DNA from: an uncultured Bacteroidales bacterium
GTDB taxonomy: Bacteria; Bacteroidota; Bacteroidia; Bacteroidales; FEN-979
Length of the DNA stretch: 40,791 bases
Direction: 5' to 3'
NCBI GenBank assembly: GCA_903945175.1
Contig: CAJAUM010000042.1
Span: 1 to 40,791 of the forward strand
Shown here: piece after piece, positions 7,908-17,800 of the stretch
Position numbering within the stretch: position 1 is the first letter of the stretch
Layout of the letters: every line of letters begins with the position of its first letter
Position numbers and translations under genes: made by a program
The notes under the pieces: generated by a model
What the model saw: the letters and a program-made list of their open reading frames with translations, nothing else
Databases searched by the model: none
What the model was told of the DNA's origin: nothing

Positions 7908-8291
7908 TTATCTCATTTGCACCTGCATTTTAGAAGAATCCCCCTCCGTGTGTTTGGGGCAGCATTTCATCGTGCTGTCGCCTGGAGAACATACCGGCTT
8001 CTCTGAACACATTCCTTTGCCCATGCCTTTGGGGCAGCACAAACCGCCCTGCATGCCATGGCCGCAATTTTTCATCATCATCTCATGCTGGCCATTGTGA
8101 TGACAGTTAAAACCATGGTGTTTCATCTTGCAAATGCCACCGGCGATAAAGCCAATGAAAAGGATGAATCCTACTATGATAAAAAACCATGCGATAAAGG
8201 TTAAGCACTTGCCGGACATGTCTTTCCTGAATTTTGCCAGCAGCAAGGTGCCTGCAAGAATTGTGAGCAATGAGATTGCTAAAAGAAGCAT
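7908..8291 (-). CDS. Two-TM membrane protein with His/Cys/Met-rich tail, putative metal binding
   Basis: A 127-residue protein. Residues 1-19 and about 30-53 are membrane segments (LLLAISLLTILAG and FIAWFFIIVGFILFIGF). The remaining 75 residues hold nine cysteines, seven histidines and ten methionines, with CCPK twice and clusters such as HHGFNCHHN, EMMMKNCGHGM and GMCSEKPVC. This composition suits binding of soft metals such as copper(I), silver or zinc, as in small copper-resistance membrane proteins. I do not recognise a named family. The leader carries a 7-bp inverted repeat at 8347-8376 and a candidate -7 box at 8393-8400. No metal transporter is adjacent, so the role is inferred from composition alone. 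Confidence 0.6.
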   Translation of the reverse strand: MLLLAISLLTILAGTLLLAKFRKDMSGKCLTFIAWFFIIVGFILFIGFIAGGICKMKHHGFNCHHNGQHEMMMKNCGHGMQGGLCCPKGMGKGMCSEKPVCSPGDSTMKCCPKHTEGDSSKMQVQMR

Positions 8292-8346
8292 AATTTGAAG
8301 TATTAAGACGGACTACTCTTTTTTCGGTTTTCGTCGTTCCCGTGCA

Positions 8347-8376
8347 GTTCACAGATCATATTCTTTCAATGTGAAC
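8347..8376. promoter_or_regulatory. Inverted repeat in the leader of the metal-rich membrane gene
   Basis: GTTCACA (8347-8353) and its exact complement TGTGAAC (8370-8376) are separated by 16 bp. ACAGATC also occurs twice as a direct repeat (8351-8357 and 8375-8381). It lies 55-85 bp before the minus-strand gene at 8291, downstream of a candidate -7 box. It could be an operator, but its function is not shown. Confidence 0.35.
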
Positions 8377-8392
8377 AGATCGTAAACATATA

Positions 8393-8400
8393 CAAATATA
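8393..8400 (-). promoter_or_regulatory. Candidate -7 box for the metal-rich membrane gene
   Basis: On the minus strand this reads TATATTTG (TAnnTTTG), about 100 bp upstream of the start at 8291. It implies a leader of roughly 95 nt that includes the inverted repeat. No -33 box at the usual distance. Confidence 0.35.
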
Positions 8401-8496
8401 ATCCATTTAATTCAACTGTCGGTATCCTGAGATTAACCTGTCTTTCTACAAATTGAGTAACGAGGAAAAATCGATGAAATAAATAAAAATCGCCTG

Positions 8497-8526
8497 TTGT
8501 TGGATCAGAATATCTGATTAACTTTG
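8497..8526 (+). promoter_or_regulatory. Candidate promoter of the outer-membrane barrel gene
   Basis: TTG at 8497-8499 and TAACTTTG at 8519-8526 are 19 bp apart, which fits the Bacteroidota -33/-7 spacing. The ATG at 8563 lies 37 bp downstream. Confidence 0.5.
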
Positions 8527-8562
8527 AATTGTTAACCCTTGTTTAACTTAAATCAAAGCACC

Positions 8563-9396
8563 ATGAAAAAACTATTTACGTTATCATTGATTTGCTTTCT
8601 GGCACTGAACATGGCCCAAGCACAGAAATTTTATGCCCGCATTGGACTCGGCGGCGGCATCAGCACCTCTTCATCATTCGACATGCTATACAAATACGAA
8701 AATGATGGTACTTCAAAGACCATTTCGGTTGTGCCGGTCGGCCTGGGTACCGGTTTTAACGGGAGTGTTTCATTCGGATACATGTTTTCAAAATATATTG
8801 GCATTGACCTGACAGTAGGTGAATTTATCGGTTTGCCTACCACAGGCGATTCGGTGGTTCACCTGATGGGTGGTACGCAAGCCAATATAAAGCTCGTCGG
8901 GTACCTGTTCAGTATAACGCCGGGGGTGGTTATCAGTGCCGGGCTCGATAAAGTCAACCCCTATGCACGGTTCGGATTGCAAATCGGCGCCCTGCCCATC
9001 ATGCTTGCCCGCTATTCATCTGAAAATGCCTCGGTAAATCCGCCGGCGACAACCGAATTGACCAATGGCTACTACGGCGGTGTTGCACTTGGATATATGG
9101 CCACCGGCGGCTGTGAATTTAACCTCAACAAACTGATCAACCTGTTCGCTGAAGTTACTTTTGCCCACTCCACCTGGTCGCCCAGCTACAGTGAGATCAT
9201 CGAGTATACGGTAAACGGGCAGGATAAGCTTTCCACCCTGACAGTACACCAGAAAAAGACCGATTTTCTGGATAAAATCAGAGTCAACTCAACAACTGCA
9301 GACAATACTCCCAAACAGGCCCTGCGTAAGACTGTTCCATTCAGCACTGCAAGTGTAAACTTCGGGATCAAGTTCAAATTCGGCCGAAGTAAATAA
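8563..9396 (+). CDS. Outer-membrane beta-barrel protein (OmpW/OmpA-barrel-like)
   Basis: A 277-residue protein starting MKKLFTLSLICFLALNMAQAQ, a Sec signal peptide; the first ATG downstream of the promoter is used. The mature part starts FYARIGLGGGIS and has repeated Gly/aromatic amphipathic strands (FGYMFSKYIGIDLTVG, YLFSITPGVVISAG, GGVALGYMATGGCEFNLNKLINLFAEVTF), ending FGIKFKFG. This is typical of small 8-10-stranded outer-membrane barrels of Bacteroidota. No OmpA peptidoglycan-binding domain is present. The ligand and role are unknown. It is a single-gene unit followed by a 295-bp gap with no gene I can support. Confidence 0.75.
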   Translation: MKKLFTLSLICFLALNMAQAQKFYARIGLGGGISTSSSFDMLYKYENDGTSKTISVVPVGLGTGFNGSVSFGYMFSKYIGIDLTVGEFIGLPTTGDSVVHLMGGTQANIKLVGYLFSITPGVVISAGLDKVNPYARFGLQIGALPIMLARYSSENASVNPPATTELTNGYYGGVALGYMATGGCEFNLNKLINLFAEVTFAHSTWSPSYSEIIEYTVNGQDKLSTLTVHQKKTDFLDKIRVNSTTADNTPKQALRKTVPFSTASVNFGIKFKFGRSK

Positions 9397-9691
9397 AAGC
9401 TGCATATGAAAAAGATGAACCCTGGTGCATGATCTAAAAGTAAACTGGACCATCCAACATCACATAAGCCTCAGGCTGGCGCGGTGCCAACCTCCAGGTG
9501 AATAATATTGAGCCCTCAAGCAACAGCCGTAGCTGCGCTGTGATGACCGAAATAAATATTTTTTGTAACGTATATAACATTCAATTTTATTATTATTTTT
9601 AACAGGTTCATTATCAAGTCATTGTTGTTATGTATACACCCCAACAACAGGTTTGATTATTACTTCATATTCAAATTATTAATACAACAAT

Positions 9692-10057
9692 ATGATAAAG
9701 ATCCTGTTTATAGACGATGACCCCTCCTTCGTAGAAGCGATGAAGTTTCTTTTGCAGGAAAACGGTTTTTTTGTAGCAACAGCGAATGGAGGGCCTGAAG
9801 CTTTCCAAATTGCCAATGAGCAGGAATTTGACGTGGTTGTTACCGATGTTCTCATGTCTAAAAGCCATGGAATGGAGGTGATCCTCCACATGCGGGAATT
9901 TCACCCTAAGTTTAAAATAATCACCATCACGGGAGGCGGCTGGGCCTCAGCCCAGTTTCATCTCGATTCGGCCCGCCTGTTCGGATCCGATGGCCTGCTT
10001 GCCAAGCCCTTTTCCATTCACGAGTTGATTCATGAAATTAACCGCGTATTGAAATAG
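9692..10057 (+). CDS. Single-domain response regulator (receiver only)
   Basis: A 121-residue CheY-like protein. The acidic pocket is D8-D10 (FIDDDPS), the phosphoacceptor is D52 (VVVTDVLM), the conserved Thr lies in TITGG (T80) and the lysine is K105 (LLAKPF). It ends right after the receiver fold, so it has no DNA-binding output. It may pass phosphate in a relay or act on a partner protein. It is convergent with the large GAF/PAS kinase at 10104-13034 (47 bp between ends), a likely but unproven partner. Confidence 0.9.
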   Translation: MIKILFIDDDPSFVEAMKFLLQENGFFVATANGGPEAFQIANEQEFDVVVTDVLMSKSHGMEVILHMREFHPKFKIITITGGGWASAQFHLDSARLFGSDGLLAKPFSIHELIHEINRVLK

Positions 10058-10103
10058 TCTTGTATTCACACCATCCTGATTTTTTCATACGTTTCACGCT
10101 GCA

Positions 10104-13034
10104 TTATGTTGTAAGGATGCGCGGCACCCTGACTGTAAATTGTGTTCCCTCCCCCACTTTACTTTTGACCGAAACCTCTCCTCCATGACGTTCGGCCGAC
10201 TCTTTTACAATGCTTAACCCCAGCCCGGTGCCGTCAATATCCCCTGCATTTGAAGCACGGAAAAAAGGCGTGAACAGCAGGGCTAACTGGTTTTCAGGGA
10301 TTCCCATCCCCTCATCTTGTACCTTAAGTATTACATTCATGTTCTCCTCCTTCAGGGAGATAACAATGGTTGTGCCGGGGTTTGAATATTTGACCGAATT
10401 GGATACCAGATTGCTGATGATGCCCCGTATACTCATCTTATCAAGCATCACCTCTATAATCGGCGATGACGTTATTAGTTCGATTTCGACCTTTCTGCTT
10501 GAATAGACCTTCGATTCGTCCATAATTTCGCGGGTCAGTGCTGCAATATCGAACATCTCCGGCTTCAGCTCCTTTTCCTTGGTCTGAAGCTTCGATAAGT
10601 GCAACATCTCATCAATGATCTTGTTTAGGTTGCTTACCTGCTCCTTGATTTTTATGAGGCGTTCATCCTGCTGTGGCTGGGTCATCCGGTCACGGTAGCT
10701 GAGCAGCGTCTCACTTGTGGCCATGATGGTCGCCAGGGGGGTGCGGAATTCATGCGAAGCTACTGAGATGAATTTCGATTTGAGCTGATTGAGCTCCTTC
10801 TCCTTTTCGATTCCCTGACGAAGTACCTCTTCGTACTTTTTTCGTTCGGTAATATCGCGTGAAATTCCGAACAACACATCTTTGCCATCCCATTTGCCAA
10901 TAACAACCCTGGACTCAACGGGGATCTCCATCCCCGACTTTGTGATCAGGGGCACAGGGCAGAACAGAGCCCGTCCATGGATCATTTCGTTTACGATAAA
11001 TCCCGCCTCATCACGCCGTTCAGGCGGATGCACCATCAACACATTCACCAGATTGAGCTCCTCTTCAGTATATTCCAGCCGTTTTCTGACCACCGGGTTT
11101 GTTTTGATTATGCGTCCTTCTGCATCGAGGATGAACATGAAATCATCGAGTGTGTCAAAAAGTTCCTGGAAATTCTGCTGGCTTTGTTTCAGCGCGATCT
11201 CCGCATTGATACGGGCAATGGTTCCCCCTATTTGTATGGCGAGCGCTTCAAGCGAAAAATTGACCTTTTCGTAAAAGCCAACCCTGGTTCGTGAAGCAAG
11301 GTTAATGCATCCGTTTACCTCTCCTTCATGCTGCATGGGAAGCACCATAAGCGATAAAAGCCCCTCCTTCCTGAGAAATTTCGTAGAAATCAGTTCGGTT
11401 TCATTTTGGTCGAAATAAAACAGAGAACCCTTTTTTACAAGGATCGTATTTAAAGAATCTGGATCATAATGAGAGGTGTTTGCAATGAAGTCATCCGACA
11501 AGCCATGGTGAACAATGATGTCCAAACCACCTGAAGTCGGATCGATCAGGTAGATGGCGCCGCAATCCACCCCTTCGATTTTCATCAGGGTGCTCAACGC
11601 CAGGGTCATGGCTTCGGGGATCGTACTGATCTCGCTGTGCCGTGATGCCAGGTCACGCTGGATAAGGATAAACTGTTCGGTTGTTTTTCTGCGTGTAATG
11701 TCTTCAAAAATATAGAGACGCCCGAAGTATTCATCCTGTTCTCCCCTGATCTGTGCCGTAAAACGGCGAATGGTCCTTCCGTCGTTGAAGGGGATCTCGT
11801 CTTCAACCACCACCTGGTTATGCTCATCCTGCAAAGGTTTGCAAGATTCAGCAAAAGCAGGAATATCCTTTAGTACTGCGAGACAATCGGGAATGATGTC
11901 GTTGTTTTTCAGTTCACCCCGCCGCATGCGCTCCTCAAGGTGGGTGATCCCCCAAATTGCACAAAACTGCGGTGTAAAGTAGATGATCTCGTCGGTGCGG
12001 TTATCCACAACAAAAAAGGCAAGCGGTGAGGACCCTGTCATTTTCTGCAGCAACGATTCATTCCAGCGCAGGGTATGCTCCGCCTTTTTGCGTTCCGTAA
12101 TGTCACGGATAATAGACAGCGCTGATTCGCCGGAAAGCGCAACAATTCTGCTCTCAAAGGAACGGAGCATGCCATTCACCTCCATTTCATATTCGAAATA
12201 GGTCATATTCCCGGTGGAAAAAACCTCATCCAGAGATTGTAATGATTTCTCGGCAATGGCAGGGGGCATCACATCCCGGATATTTTTACCTATGAACTGG
12301 TCTTCAGGAAGCAAAAGTTCTTTCGAGTCCCTGAAGTGAGACTCAAGAAAGGTTCCATGCCGGTCAATCCGGAATATCAGGTCAGGAACCGCATTGAGAA
12401 TGGCCTGGAGTTGGCTGGTGCGGCTTTCAACCTGCTTTTCAAGGTCGCTGGTGTACCTTTGTAACCAGCGGTTTAATTTCCGCTGGCGGAGATTGATTGT
12501 GATCTGGCCTGCAATATCCTCTGCGATCTGCAGATCAGGTGGTTCAAAATGATTCTGCCTGCTGGATAAAAGCAGGAACAAACCAATTAGTTCACCATGA
12601 TCCAGCATCGGAACCTGCATGATATTATGAATTCCGCGCTCCAGCAATACCTCTTCTGATTTGGCATGGATGGCCTGAGAATCAATGTTCCGGATATCGG
12701 CCTTTCCTTGTTTATAGAATGGTAGGTCAAACAGGTCTAAAGGAAGTTTACGCTCCGCAGTGGCATCGAACTTCCCACCGTAAATGCTTGCTTCAAGATG
12801 AGCCTCCTTCTTTTCGAAATGGAACGTGATCAGTTCAACTTCATCACAAGGAATCAGTTGAATGATACCCTGCATGGCGATCTCATTTACGGCATCTTCA
12901 TTCAGGTTCGACAACGCAATGGCGTGGTCGACCGTGCGGAGCAACTCCAGCCGCTGGTTTACCTTGCTCAGTTCCGCTAACTTCTCCTTGACGGAGGCAA
13001 TGTCTTTCAGCGGGTCCGATTGGTCGAAATTCAT
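10104..13034 (-). CDS. Soluble multi-sensor histidine kinase (GAF-PAS-PAS-GAF-PAS-HisKA-HATPase)
   Basis: A 976-residue cytoplasmic kinase with no membrane segment. I read a GAF domain (about 35-185), a short coiled coil, PAS (205-320, ending IIRDITERKKAE), PAS (330-450, ending FEDITRRKTTE), a second GAF (455-615), PAS (620-740, GISRDITERKKYE), then HisKA with VASHEFRTPL (phosphoacceptor H761) and a HATPase with the N box LVSNSVKYSN, G1 DEGMGIPE and G2 GTGLGLSIVKE. No receiver domain is fused. It senses unknown cytoplasmic signals or ligands. It is divergent from the NarL-type kinase at 13117, with 82 bp between starts, and convergent with the stand-alone receiver at 9692. Confidence 0.92.
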   Translation of the reverse strand: MNFDQSDPLKDIASVKEKLAELSKVNQRLELLRTVDHAIALSNLNEDAVNEIAMQGIIQLIPCDEVELITFHFEKKEAHLEASIYGGKFDATAERKLPLDLFDLPFYKQGKADIRNIDSQAIHAKSEEVLLERGIHNIMQVPMLDHGELIGLFLLLSSRQNHFEPPDLQIAEDIAGQITINLRQRKLNRWLQRYTSDLEKQVESRTSQLQAILNAVPDLIFRIDRHGTFLESHFRDSKELLLPEDQFIGKNIRDVMPPAIAEKSLQSLDEVFSTGNMTYFEYEMEVNGMLRSFESRIVALSGESALSIIRDITERKKAEHTLRWNESLLQKMTGSSPLAFFVVDNRTDEIIYFTPQFCAIWGITHLEERMRRGELKNNDIIPDCLAVLKDIPAFAESCKPLQDEHNQVVVEDEIPFNDGRTIRRFTAQIRGEQDEYFGRLYIFEDITRRKTTEQFILIQRDLASRHSEISTIPEAMTLALSTLMKIEGVDCGAIYLIDPTSGGLDIIVHHGLSDDFIANTSHYDPDSLNTILVKKGSLFYFDQNETELISTKFLRKEGLLSLMVLPMQHEGEVNGCINLASRTRVGFYEKVNFSLEALAIQIGGTIARINAEIALKQSQQNFQELFDTLDDFMFILDAEGRIIKTNPVVRKRLEYTEEELNLVNVLMVHPPERRDEAGFIVNEMIHGRALFCPVPLITKSGMEIPVESRVVIGKWDGKDVLFGISRDITERKKYEEVLRQGIEKEKELNQLKSKFISVASHEFRTPLATIMATSETLLSYRDRMTQPQQDERLIKIKEQVSNLNKIIDEMLHLSKLQTKEKELKPEMFDIAALTREIMDESKVYSSRKVEIELITSSPIIEVMLDKMSIRGIISNLVSNSVKYSNPGTTIVISLKEENMNVILKVQDEGMGIPENQLALLFTPFFRASNAGDIDGTGLGLSIVKESAERHGGEVSVKSKVGEGTQFTVRVPRILTT

Positions 13035-13116
13035 AAGCCCTGTTTAAGCGCTGCAAAATTGCAAAAAAACATGTACTTTTACCTTGCGAATATACGCCTT
13101 ATTCTCCTGACCAGGA

Positions 13117-14148
13117 ATGGAATTACTGCTGAAAAAATACCGCACCCTGTTCGATTTTGCCCCGGTAGGATTACTTACCCTGAACAACGAGGGGGTTATC
13201 CTGGAGATAAACCTCTTTTGTGCCCGTATGCTCGGCATCGACAGGCCGCTGCTGCTGAACCGGAACTTACGACCATTCGTGACCAGCGAAACCTGGCCGC
13301 TCATTGAATCATGGCTTGCCGGTGCCATGGAAAACGCTGACAAATCGACGTTTGAAATAACCCTGATCTCTGCAAACGGATCACCTTGTTATGTGCTGGC
13401 CGAGGGGATGATAATCCAAAATCATTCCGCCTTCATGCTTACAATGCTTGACCAGACATACCTGCGGCAAGCAGATGAACGGATGCAAACCCTCGCAGGG
13501 AAACTCCACGATTTATCGGCTCACATCGAAGCCGGCATGGAGCAGGAAAAAAAGCGGATCGCACGTGAGATCCATGATGGGTTGGGTTCTTCCCTCACAG
13601 CCCTGAAAATGGAATTGTCTCTATTAAACCGTCGACTTGGCAATGAAAAGAGGGACCCTGAAATTGAAAAGCACATCCGCTCAATGTCAGCACTGGTTGA
13701 GGGTACGGTGGACCTGGTTCGCAAATTGGCCACCGAACTGCGTCCCGAAGTGCTGGACGAGCTGGGATTGATCGCAGCACTGCGATGGTACGCCAGGGAC
13801 TTTGGAGAGCGCACAGGGATCACCACCGGGTTCAGTGTTTATCCCAAAGACTTTATGCTGGAGCCGGAACTTTCCTCTGTCATCTTCAGGATTTTCCAGG
13901 AGATTATGAACAATGCGGCCAAACATTCCAAAGCAACCAAAGTAACCATATTCCTGCGTAAGCAACAGCACCTGTTTCTCATGCGTGTGCGCGATAACGG
14001 CATCGGCATCAATGACGAAGAGGCAAGCCACAAGCGGTCATTCGGCATCATCGGGATGCAGGAACGGGCAAAGCTTCAGCATGGCAACATAAAAATTACC
14101 GGAGCCCGAGACAAAGGAACTACCATAGTGCTTGAAATTCCTATCTAA
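13117..14148 (+). CDS. NarL/DegS-type sensor histidine kinase with N-terminal PAS
   Basis: A 343-residue soluble kinase. A PAS domain spans about 5-120 (YRTLFDFAPVGLLTLNNEG). The HisKA_3 dimerisation/phosphoacceptor domain has EQEKKRIAREIHDGLGSSL with H153. The HATPase has IMNNAAKHSKATKVTIFL and RVRDNGIGIND and ends with GTTIVLEIPI. This family typically phosphorylates NarL/FixJ regulators, and exactly such a gene starts 23 bp downstream, so the pair is almost certainly an operon. The signal read by the PAS is not evident. Confidence 0.92.
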   Translation: MELLLKKYRTLFDFAPVGLLTLNNEGVILEINLFCARMLGIDRPLLLNRNLRPFVTSETWPLIESWLAGAMENADKSTFEITLISANGSPCYVLAEGMIIQNHSAFMLTMLDQTYLRQADERMQTLAGKLHDLSAHIEAGMEQEKKRIAREIHDGLGSSLTALKMELSLLNRRLGNEKRDPEIEKHIRSMSALVEGTVDLVRKLATELRPEVLDELGLIAALRWYARDFGERTGITTGFSVYPKDFMLEPELSSVIFRIFQEIMNNAAKHSKATKVTIFLRKQQHLFLMRVRDNGIGINDEEASHKRSFGIIGMQERAKLQHGNIKITGARDKGTTIVLEIPI

Positions 14149-14171
14149 TCTCTTAATAAAACTGATATCAG

Positions 14172-14801
14172 ATGATTAACATACTGATTGTTGATGACCA
14201 TGCCATTGTGCGTGAAGGGCTGAATACCATTCTGAGCCTTGAGCTTGGTTTTTCAATTGCCGGCATGGCAAAAAATGCCTCAGAAGCCATGAAAATCATC
14301 GACTCCCAAAAAGTGGACATCGTCATCCTCGATATTTCACTTCCCGGGCGCAGCGGTCTCGATATCCTCAAAGAGGTGAAAAAAAGTCATCCGCGTGTCA
14401 GGATCATCATGCTGAGCATATACCCCGAAGACCGTTTCGCCATGCGCGCATTCAAAGCAGGGGCATCTGGATATCTTACCAAGGAGATGGCGCCGGAAAT
14501 GATCGTTGATGCCATCAGGAAGGTTTACTCCGGGGGAAAATACATTACCTCCGACCTGGCCGAAAAAATGGCAGATGAACTGAATGAACTCATCGTGAGT
14601 AATCCCCATGAACGGCTCTCGGACCGAGAGTTTGATGTCATGTGTCTCATCGGATCAGGCAAGTCGTTGGTGGATATTGCTGAAAAAATGGGGATCAGCG
14701 ACCGTACTGTAAGCACTTACCGTACACGCATTCTTAAAAAGATGATCCTTAAAAACAACACAGAGATCATCCACTACGTGATAGACAATGGGCTTTCCTG
14801 A
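14172..14801 (+). CDS. NarL/FixJ-family response regulator
   Basis: A 209-residue regulator. The receiver domain has D8-D9 (LIVDDHAIVREGL), phosphoacceptor D54 (VILDISLPGRSG) and K104 (YLTKEM). Residues about 143-205 are a GerE/LuxR helix-turn-helix (LSDREFDVMCLIGSGKS, then IAEKMGISDRTVSTYRTRI). It binds DNA when phosphorylated and is the cognate partner of the kinase 23 bp upstream. The target genes are unknown. Confidence 0.93.
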   Translation: MINILIVDDHAIVREGLNTILSLELGFSIAGMAKNASEAMKIIDSQKVDIVILDISLPGRSGLDILKEVKKSHPRVRIIMLSIYPEDRFAMRAFKAGASGYLTKEMAPEMIVDAIRKVYSGGKYITSDLAEKMADELNELIVSNPHERLSDREFDVMCLIGSGKSLVDIAEKMGISDRTVSTYRTRILKKMILKNNTEIIHYVIDNGLS

Positions 14802-14813
14802 TGGCCCTCCTGA

Positions 14814-17800
14814 TTAAGCTTGGTATTTGCTTATGGTCATAAGCAATGTGTTCGATTTCACAGGCTTTGATAGGTAGTCGTTGCACCCGGCTTCGATTGC
14901 TTTTTCACGGTCGCCCTCAAAAGCATAGGCCGTGAGCGCAATGATGGGTGTTTCATTGTTGAATTTCCTGATTTCGCGTGTAACCTCATAACCATCCATG
15001 TCGGGGAGCTTGATATCCATGAGGATAAGATCAATGTCATTGTGCAAATGGCAAAGAGCGATCGCTTCAGTTCCCGTGATGGAATGTATCAGGGTATGGC
15101 CCGACTTTCGCAGGATAATCTGGATGTAACTGAAATTCACCTGATCATCTTCAGTTACCAGGATTTTCATGGGCCTGTATGCTGCTTTTGCCGGGGAAAA
15201 GGTTTCCGGAACCGGGAAATCAGTCGCTATTTTCTGATTTGTGCATGGAATCTGAAAAGTAAAGGTGGTCCCTTTTCCATTCTCGCTTTCCACCTGAATG
15301 CGACCGCCTAACATTTCAACATAGGCCTTCGCTATAGCCAGTCCAAGTCCCGAACCTTCATAAGGCCGCGAATGTGAACTGTCGACCTGGACAAAGCGTT
15401 CAAAAATGGATTGATGTTTGCCTTCGGGGATGCCAATACCGGTGTCTTTAACAAAAAATTCGTTGAATCCGTCCCGTTTCTTGCAACCGAATTCAACAAA
15501 ACCGTTGTTGGTGTACTTTATGGCATTTTTAATAAGGTTGGACATGATGGAATTCAACTTTTGCCTGTCGGTATTTACCAATGCCTGCTCATCCGGAATG
15601 CTGTTGGTCAGAAAAATTTGCAGCCCTTTGGTTTCGGCCTCCTGTTTGAAAAAGGAGTGCAGAAGCATGTTCAGTTCGTTCATGTTGACATCTGTCATTG
15701 AAACTGACATTTGCCCCGATTCAATTTTAGCGATGTCGATAATATCGTGAAGGGTGTTCAGAAGGCGATCGCCACTTTTTTTTACGATCCTGATGTATTC
15801 ATCCTTTTCTTCTCCTGTCAGATCGGACTCCTGAAGCAGGGAAATGAAACCCAGGATTCCATTCATTGGCGTCCTGATTTCGTGGCTCATGTTGGTCAGG
15901 AAAGCCGATTTGAGCCGGTCACTCTCTTCTGCCTTTTCCTTGGCCGCAATCAGTTCGTCCTGGTTCTTTTTTCGAAGAAATGCGGCGCCAATGGTGCTCG
16001 CAGCCGCAGTCAGAATCCGCTCCTCGGTAATTAGCCATTCCCGTTCATTTGAGCAATCGTCAAATCCAATAAAGCCCCAATAGCTGTTATCGACAAATAC
16101 CGGTGTGGCAAGAATTGATTTGATCCCTTGCGCTGAAAGAAGGGTCTTTTCCGGTTCTGGAAATTCCCTGATATTTCCTACGATGACCTTTCCTGCTGAA
16201 AGTGTTTCAAACCAGCGGGGACAAGCCATTTCATAAGGGACATCCTGTAAATCAGGGTTGTCAATCTGTGGATCAACCGAACCATCGGTCCACTCATATA
16301 CCTGGCTCATCAGGGGCATTTCAAACCCTGGATCATCATGATTGCGGAAAACATAGACCCTGTTCACCTTTGTGGCCTTCCCGATAATCTCCAGTGCCGT
16401 ATTGATGTTGTCGCCGAATGTTTCAAACTTCACCAGCATGGCAGTAGCTTTGGCGATGGCATCGAGTAAATCGTCTCTTTTTTGAATTTCCGTATCCGAT
16501 TTTTTCTGCTTGGTCACATCACGTGCACTGCCAACGACGCCGATCATTTCGCCATTTTCATTAAAAATAGGCGCTTTCCGCACATCGAGAAATAGGAACC
16601 GTCCCTTCACATTCCCGTACTCATCAAAACGCTCCGGTTTCCCTGATTCGATCACTATCTGGTCTGAATCCTGACATAACTCCCCAAGGGTGTGCCAGTC
16701 GCTGCGTTCAGGATGTTTATTTCGTTCCCTTTCAGCGAAAAACAGATCGCTTTTCCCAATGGGTTCATCCGTATCGGTTGCCTGGATCAGGTTTTCGCAA
16801 ACCGCTTTATTGACAAAAATAAAGCGTTTATCAAGATCCTTGGCCCAAAGCATATCCGGCATATTATCGGCCATCAGGCGAAACATGCCAAACATATGGC
16901 GGTAACGCGCCTCGCCGGCCCTGACCTCCTGTTGCCGGGAAACCTGGTCGGAAATGTCGCGCATAACAACCAGGCGGCTTCCCGGGTGTTTTTTAATGGG
17001 CTGTTTGAGGATCTTGAACGTTTTAGTACCATCACTCCCCTGGAATTCAAACTGATCGAAGGATTCCAGGGCAATGGCCGCATTCAGCAGCTCCCTCCCG
17101 TTCGCACCCGATAATTCAACATCTAACCCCAGAATGTTTTTATTCCTGATGCCCAGCATTACCAGGGCCGTTTCATTGATATCCTGAATCCTGTTTTGTT
17201 CATCAAGCGCCAGGATGCCATCCGGCAGGGTCTCAACCAATGTTTCGCGGGCCACCGGGGCCAGGTCAAGAAAACGAATATGTAAAATGGAATAAACCAG
17301 TAGGGCTCCGCTCAGAATGATGCTTACCGGTACCAGGTCGAGCCCGGGAACCGGATTGGTCCGGGTAATATAGAGCACACTGGCGCTCCAGGGACATAAA
17401 CATGCAACAAAAACCACCCACCCCTGCGACCTGAATGTCTTCATATGATGCATGATAAATCCATAAAGGTAGAAGGTTGCAAGGATCAGCAGGAGATTGT
17501 TATAAGCCATATAGCCAATCCAGAATCCAGGCCCGTGCTGATACTCCATGAGATTGGTTGTGGCTGAAATTGGTGAAAACCCCGGCCATATCAGGCTGTG
17601 TTTCTCGTTTGTTATTGTCAGCACCAGGGTGAGGGCCGGTACAATGAACATCAACAGGACATACTTTAAGGATAAGTATTTTTCTTTGCCTGTGAAGCGA
17701 AGGACAAAAATCAGGTAAAGTACGGGTGTCGAGACTGCCCCAAAATAGGCCAATTTTGACCAGAATATCTTATCCTGCAGCGTAGGCGCTGCCGTTTCGA

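Noticed and set aside
13035-13116. Shared promoter between the divergent kinase genes
   Set aside because: I could find no TAnnTTTG box on either strand in this 82-bp space; only weak TACTTTTA-like text, so no promoter is called.
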